64,000 nt of DNA, taken from NCBI GenBank assembly GCA_958295765.1, contig CATQHB010000002.1:1004091-1068090 (forward strand), in the 5' to 3' direction. Both the position numbers and the translations under genes were made by a program. The notes beneath the pieces were generated by a model. The model did not search any database. It saw only the letters and a program-made list of their open reading frames with translations, and had not been told where the DNA came from. The stretch comes from an uncultured Dehalococcoidia bacterium. GTDB taxonomy: Bacteria; Chloroflexota; Dehalococcoidia; Lucifugimonadales; UBA3495. Shown here piece after piece: positions 60,323 through 64,000 of this stretch (the first letter of the stretch is position 1; every line of letters starts with the position of its first letter).

Positions 60323-60586
60323 TTATTCGGTCTGCTGCTCCTTCTCCTGGCGCAGTACCGCGTCCAGAAAGGGTTTGAGCAGTAATTCGGCAGCGTCCAA
60401 ATCAATGGCGACCAAACTCCCCTCTTTGTCATACAGGGCAGTCAGTCCTTGCGCCACCTCTTCGCCATCCTCTACTTTCACCGGGCTGCCGGCCTGGATG
60501 GACAGCCTGTGTATGTCCGGGGAATAGGAAACTACCACCTCAGGCAGAGACAACCCTTGCTGATGACTTGCTAGTCGTTTTCCCAT
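60323..60586 (-). CDS. DUF2283-like small protein (putative antitoxin)
   Basis: The protein is 87 aa. The middle resembles DUF2283: VVVSYSPDIHRLSIQAGSPV near residues 17-36, then EVAQGLTALYDKEGSLVAIDL with Asp-Leu-Asp, and AAELLLKPFLDAVL at the C-terminus. DUF2283 proteins are short and are often encoded beside toxin-like DUF4258 proteins. Here the gene starts inside the last 16 bases of the upstream gene, indicating coupled translation with a possible toxin. No DNA-binding domain is seen. Confidence 0.7.
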   Translation of the reverse strand: MGKRLASHQQGLSLPEVVVSYSPDIHRLSIQAGSPVKVEDGEEVAQGLTALYDKEGSLVAIDLDAAELLLKPFLDAVLRQEKEQQTE

Positions 60587-60909
60587 GGCCTTCCTCCGTA
60601 TCTCCTTTCCAGCCGTCTGTCCTGGTACGCCGTAAGCAACTCACCGGTGTCAGGGTATCCGATGAACACTACTTTAATCCACTGGCTAATTTGCGGAACC
60701 CGCCCAACGAGAAAGGTCCTGATTTGCCCATCCAGAGTAAGCTCTGACCACCGGTCATAGGGGTGTTCAATAACACGCATAATATACTCCGGCAGCAGCG
60801 AGGAATGGCGCTCCGTCGTGGATTGCCCATGCCAATAATGTTTTGGCAATGCAGCGTATTCACGGCGTAGCCGACGTATTTCCGGGGAAACGCCGTGGCT
60901 GTCTCCCAT
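60571..60909 (-). CDS. Small DUF4258-like protein (putative toxin)
   Basis: The protein is 112 aa and starts at ATG 60909. It opens with a basic helix (SPEIRRLRREYAALPKHYW), then HGQSTTERHSSLLPEYIMRV with His residues, VIEHPYDRW, GQIRTFLVGRVPQISQWIKV, VFIGYPDTGELLTAYQDRRL and RRYGGRPW. The strand-rich C-terminal half with I-K-V-V-F and LLTAY resembles the DUF4258/RelE-like toxin fold. The overlap with the DUF2283-like gene supports a toxin-antitoxin pair. Family assignment is by pattern; a metabolic role cannot be ruled out. Confidence 0.65.
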   Translation of the reverse strand: MGDSHGVSPEIRRLRREYAALPKHYWHGQSTTERHSSLLPEYIMRVIEHPYDRWSELTLDGQIRTFLVGRVPQISQWIKVVFIGYPDTGELLTAYQDRRLERRYGGRPWEND

Positions 60910-61005
60910 TCCGTAATTATGCCCCGGTCAAGTCAGATTTCGTTAGCCGCAAACCGGCCTCTTGCGTTAAGCACGTCAATACCTTACCGAATTACTCCCC
61001 TGCGA

Positions 61006-61809
61006 TTACCGGCTCAGGCTCCGGGCAAAGTCCAGCCAGACCCGGGCGCAGGGCACCGGCAATACGTGCTGGACGAACCCGTGAACGCCGGGGAAAACTA
61101 CCCGCCGCCCGTTGGGGAACAAGTCGGCGGCGTCCCGAAAGTCTCCCAGCACTTCTTCCCGCAGGTTGGCCGCCGCCAGGATCAGGGCCGGCGTTTTGAC
61201 TGCCGGCAGCAGGGGGCGCAGGTCGCCGGCGGCGTTGCGCTGAAACCCGCCAACGACGTGGGCCGGCGTTACCGACATCTGCGCGGCGTACCAGCGGGTA
61301 TATTCCGGCGGTACGATTTGCGGGTCAAGGCGCCGGCCGATGGTGTTCTCCACCCAGGCGGCCACGCCTTCCCGTTCAATCAAGTCGGCGCTCTCCCCGT
61401 GATGGGGGTCATCAAAACTGGTGGGCGAGGTGCAGGCGGTCAGAGAGAGCAGCCGTTCCTGGTGCAGCGTAGCAAAACGCATCGCGATGGAGCCGCCCAC
61501 CGTCTCGCCAATCAGGTGTACCCGTTCCAGTTCCAGCTTATCCAGAAACTCCAGCAAATCCCCGGCAAAGTTGTCCACCGACCAGGGATAGCCCGGCTCC
61601 GGCACTGAGGATTGGCCCATGCCCCGCATATCAAAGCGCACCACCCGGTAGTGGCGGGCGATGACCGGCACCCAGGCGTACCAGAGTTGGTGGTTCTTTG
61701 CCATCCCGTGATGCAGTACCACCGTCTCAGTCTGATCCGCGGCCCAGGGGTCGGTAAAATCATCGACCCGGTAAAACAGTTCCGCCCCGTCGTCCAGTTT
61801 AACCCTCAT
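61006..61809 (-). CDS. Alpha/beta-hydrolase fold protein with Thr at the nucleophile position
   Basis: The protein is 267 aa from the ATG at 61809 (GGGGG just upstream); a longer frame to 62070 overlaps the preceding gene and is rejected. Hydrolase-fold segments are VVLHHGMAKNHQLWYAWVPV in parts near residue 30-50 (oxyanion HHG), YRVVRFDMRGMGQSS near 62, and RVHLIGETVGGSIAMRFATL near 96-115. The nucleophile elbow reads G-E-T-V-G: Thr replaces the usual Ser. The His region is PGVHGFVQHVLP near residue 248. Relatives include 3-oxoadipate enol-lactonase. It lies 82 bases after a carboxymuconolactone-decarboxylase-type gene, like pcaD with pcaC. Confidence 0.82.
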   Translation of the reverse strand: MRVKLDDGAELFYRVDDFTDPWAADQTETVVLHHGMAKNHQLWYAWVPVIARHYRVVRFDMRGMGQSSVPEPGYPWSVDNFAGDLLEFLDKLELERVHLIGETVGGSIAMRFATLHQERLLSLTACTSPTSFDDPHHGESADLIEREGVAAWVENTIGRRLDPQIVPPEYTRWYAAQMSVTPAHVVGGFQRNAAGDLRPLLPAVKTPALILAAANLREEVLGDFRDAADLFPNGRRVVFPGVHGFVQHVLPVPCARVWLDFARSLSR

Positions 61810-61848
61810 CAAACCCCCGAAACCTCCGATTAGCGTCCGGTGTAAAAC

Positions 61849-61883
61849 CTTCCCGGCAATCTTCCCGGCAATCTTCCCGGCAT
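61849..61883. repeat. Short tandem repeat (12-bp unit, about 3 copies)
   Basis: CTTCCCGGCAAT repeated nearly three times in the gap between the decarboxylase-like and hydrolase genes. Confidence 0.75.
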
Positions 61884-61891
61884 AGGTTCCG

Positions 61892-62701
61892 CTAGTCCCC
61901 GCTGGCGGAAACCCCTTCTTCGTTGAACACGGAGCGGGCGATGCGCATAGCGGTGCGGGTGTTGAAGTAGCCGCCGTAAAGGGTAAGCATAATAAAGACC
62001 TCCATAATCTCGGCGGGGGTGATGCCCACCCGCAGGGCGCCGGAAATGCGCCGCCGCAGTTGCCGGTCATAATGGCCCATTACCGTCATCGCCACCAGGG
62101 AACACATAGAGCGGTCTTTGGCGTCCAGGTGGGGCCGGGTATGGATGGCGCCCCAGTTATATTCGTTAATCAGCCGCTCCAACTGCATCTCTTCCGAGTC
62201 CGGGTCTTCGGTGTGGTAAACCGTGATGTCGCCCATGTGTTCTTCGTGAGTCGCGCTGCCCAGTTGGTGCAAGTCGTCGGCCGATATGGTGGTATCGTAA
62301 ACCCGGGTGGGGGTGAACTGGATGCCCCGCTCGTCGAAAACATCCTGGGCAATTCCCAGGGCGGTTTCCACCGAAGGCACGCCCACGTAGAAGGTCATCT
62401 GAATGAAAATCTCAATGACCTGGTTCGGGGTCAACCCCACGTTCAGGGAGCGTTCAATGTGGCGGCGCAGCAGGCGCAACTGGCGCAGGGCCATCAATGC
62501 CGCCACGGTGCAGATACAGCGTTGCTTAACGTCCAGCCCCGGCCGGTTCCAGATAGAGCCGAACAGGGCCTCGTCCACGATGCGTTTCAAGTCCGGGGCC
62601 AACCGGTCGATGCCGGGCAGGGTGAAATGGCTGGGGTCGCCCGCCGCCATTGTCGCCCGCATCGCCTGGCCTTGTTCAAACCGCTCGTCCAGTGAAGACA
62701 T
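61892..62701 (-). CDS. Tandem carboxymuconolactone decarboxylase (CMD) domain protein
   Basis: The protein is 269 aa and contains two CMD repeats. The first, about residues 35-125, has LFGSIWNRPGLDVKQRCICT in parts, LRQLRLLRRHIERSLNVGLTPN in parts, and VIEIFIQMTFYVGVPSVETA in parts. The second, about 165-262, has WGAIHTRPHLDAKDRSMCSL, QLRRRISGALRVGITPAEIM, and VFIMLTLYGGYFNTRTAMRI. The family includes 4-carboxymuconolactone decarboxylase (PcaC) and AhpD-like peroxidases; the CxxC of AhpD is missing, favouring a decarboxylase-like role. Being upstream of an enol-lactonase-like hydrolase supports aromatic-acid catabolism, but the pathway is inferred. Confidence 0.87.
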   Translation of the reverse strand: MSSLDERFEQGQAMRATMAAGDPSHFTLPGIDRLAPDLKRIVDEALFGSIWNRPGLDVKQRCICTVAALMALRQLRLLRRHIERSLNVGLTPNQVIEIFIQMTFYVGVPSVETALGIAQDVFDERGIQFTPTRVYDTTISADDLHQLGSATHEEHMGDITVYHTEDPDSEEMQLERLINEYNWGAIHTRPHLDAKDRSMCSLVAMTVMGHYDRQLRRRISGALRVGITPAEIMEVFIMLTLYGGYFNTRTAMRIARSVFNEEGVSASGD

Positions 62702-62801
62702 ACCAACTCCTTGTTGACGGTTAGGTGCCGGATTATTCCGGGTTCCGGCAACTATTATATTGCCTGGCCCGGTGTCTTGATAGTCCCCGCCGCCCGGACA
62801 A

Positions 62802-63749
62802 TTAAACCTGGGCCATCACCTCGGCGGCGAACCAGTCCAGCCGTTCCAGGGCCTGGTTCAGGTCGCTGCCCCGGATGTCAAAGATTATATAGTTGACGCC
62901 GGCGTCGGCATAGGTCTGAACATCCTGAAGTATCTGCTCGACGGCGCCGGAAAAGCGGCGGCGGGGGCCGGCGCCGGCATCGCTCACGTCATAAAGGGGG
63001 GCTTTCATCGAAACTTCCAACTCGGCCGGGTCGCGGCCGGCGGTTTCCGCGTAGCGGTGCAGGACGGCCACGTTTTGGGCCAGTTCCTCCGGTTCCAGCG
63101 GGGTGGCGGGAATGGCCCCGACCGGATGCCAGCCGTCGCCCAGTTCGGCGGCCCGTCGCAGGGCCCGGCGGCTCTGGCCCCCCACCCAGATGGGCGGATG
63201 GGGCTGCTGTACCGGCTTGGGCAGAAAGTGGATGCCGGAGAAACGGCAATACCGGCCCTCAAAGGTCGGGTTGTCGCTGGTCCAGAGTTCCTTGAAGGCC
63301 CGCAGATACTCATTGGTAACCGCGCCCCGCTCGGCAAAGGGCGGGGCATCCAGGGCCTCAAACTCCTCTTCCATCCAGCCCACGCCGACGCCCAGAGTCA
63401 GCCGGCCTTGAGAAAGCACGTCCAGCGTCGCCAGGATTTTGGCCGCCAGCAACGGGTTGCGGTAGGGGACAATCATCACGCTGGGCACCAGGCGGATGTT
63501 TTGGGTGATGCCAGCCAGGAAGGTCAGCAAGGTAAGCTGCTCCATAAACTCGGCGGCGTTGCCCCCGTGAAAGCGGCCGTCGGCGGTGTAGGGATAGGCC
63601 GAGTTGACCTCCCGCGGCACCAGGATGTGGTCGCCGGCCACCATGCAGTGGAACCCCAGCTCATCGCCCCGCCGGGCAATGGCCGCCAGAGGCTCCGGCT
63701 GGGCCGTCGGGCCGTTGTTGGGCAAATAAAATCCAAACCGCATAGGCAT
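62802..63749 (-). CDS. LLM-class F420- or FMN-dependent oxidoreductase
   Basis: The protein is 315 aa from the ATG at 63749, 5 bases after GGGGAGG; an in-frame start at 63767 is upstream of that site. Family landmarks are MRFGFYLPNNGP, DELGFHCMVAGDHILVP near 30-46, TQNIRLVPSVMIVPYRNPLL in parts near 85-100, ATLDVLSQGRLTLGVGVGWM in parts near 107-126, and PPIWVGGQSRRALRRAAELGDGWHP in parts near 185-205. It is a separate branch from the flavin oxidoreductase at 29093, closer to F420-type enzymes (TIGR03619-like). The gene faces a repeat-filled end of the window. Substrate unknown. Confidence 0.9.
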   Translation of the reverse strand: MPMRFGFYLPNNGPTAQPEPLAAIARRGDELGFHCMVAGDHILVPREVNSAYPYTADGRFHGGNAAEFMEQLTLLTFLAGITQNIRLVPSVMIVPYRNPLLAAKILATLDVLSQGRLTLGVGVGWMEEEFEALDAPPFAERGAVTNEYLRAFKELWTSDNPTFEGRYCRFSGIHFLPKPVQQPHPPIWVGGQSRRALRRAAELGDGWHPVGAIPATPLEPEELAQNVAVLHRYAETAGRDPAELEVSMKAPLYDVSDAGAGPRRRFSGAVEQILQDVQTYADAGVNYIIFDIRGSDLNQALERLDWFAAEVMAQV

Positions 63750-63849
63750 AGGCGCCTCCCCGTTCACTGCCGGTTGCTATGGCAATTGCTGTGGCCCTTA
63801 CTATAAACCGATAAGGGAAGGGTGTCCAACGGGGGTTTTTCCCGGTATT

Positions 63850-64000
63850 TTCAACGGGTGTTGGCATTATCGGTGTTGGTATTATTATCGGGGTAGGGGC
63901 GGGTTATAAACCCGTCCCTACATACACCGGAACCGGGCCGGCGGGATTATCGACGCCGGTTGAGAATACCTTTCCCCGGGTATCCGCAACGGATGTTGGT
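63850..64000. repeat. Repeats E (63850-63875, 63986-64000) and C (63893-63921) at the right edge
   Basis: TTCAACGGGTGTTGGCATTA and GGTGTTGGTATTATTATCGG, then a C palindrome GTAGGGGCGGGTTATAAACC / CGTCCCTAC, then CAACGGATGTTGGT at the very end. The gap continues beyond the window. Confidence 0.75.

Overview
The window is high-GC bacterial chromosome, densely coded, in short same-strand gene clusters separated by many short non-coding repeats. The gene mix fits an aerobic, heterotrophic Chloroflexota, possibly of the SAR202/Dehalococcoidia type: luciferase-type flavin oxidoreductases, crotonases, an acyl-CoA ligase, CoA-transferases, MmgE/PrpD, an L-2-hydroxyglutarate oxidase, CIRCE-controlled groESL and heme A synthesis. 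No rRNA or phylogenetic marker was compared, so the lineage is an inference.

Layout. 1-8600: the 5' end of an M1 aminopeptidase, an AbrB-like protein, a large leucine-rich-repeat lipoprotein with a late frameshift, and leuC and leuD with an HNH-Uma2 fusion gene between them, then a ThDP-dependent enzyme and a small EthD-like protein. 9000-15900 (minus strand): cupin, alcohol dehydrogenase, ketopantoate reductase, acyl-CoA ligase, two crotonases and a PHP-domain protein. 15960-18190: promoter, CIRCE operator, groES, groEL and terminator. 18500-21840: three CoA-transferase genes arranged A, B-A fusion, B. 22340-24550: TPP riboswitch with terminator, then thiG, thiE, thiS and a small overlapping gene. 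24850-26040: a predicted RNA ligase, followed by a tandem-duplicated repeat block. 26640-32450 (minus): quinone oxidoreductase, 2-hydroxyacid dehydrogenase, flavin oxidoreductase and a solute-binding lipoprotein with an out-of-frame signal peptide. 33150-42670 (plus): L-2-hydroxyglutarate oxidase, two hot-dog proteins, plsX, fabG, an isocitrate-lyase-family enzyme, a membrane protein, a cysteine hydrolase and a VWA protein. 42775-42862: tRNA-Ser. 42930-49740 (minus): a STAS-like/GHKL ATPase pair, an HpaB-type monooxygenase, a ring-cleavage-type VOC protein, an anchored acidic protein, an unknown protein and a BNR-repeat protein. 50000-52180: a lower-GC island with a DNA methyltransferase-HNH fusion and a small membrane protein. 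52300-64000: ctaB/ctaA, an ABC-2 exporter, several lipoproteins, a second Uma2 protein, MmgE/PrpD, a possible toxin-antitoxin pair, a decarboxylase/hydrolase pair and a second flavin oxidoreductase.

Small repeats fill most gaps. At least five families (called A to E here) recur: A, a ~114-bp element with inverted ends; B, a ~96-bp element with inverted ends; C, a ~28-bp palindrome; D, a ~60-80-bp element with inverted ends; and E, a ~17-bp palindrome. None encodes a transposase. One C copy lies in frame inside ctaA.

The most unusual items are the RNA ligase, the methyltransferase-HNH island, the GHKL/STAS pair, the HNH-Uma2 gene inside leuCD, and the interleaved CoA-transferase set.
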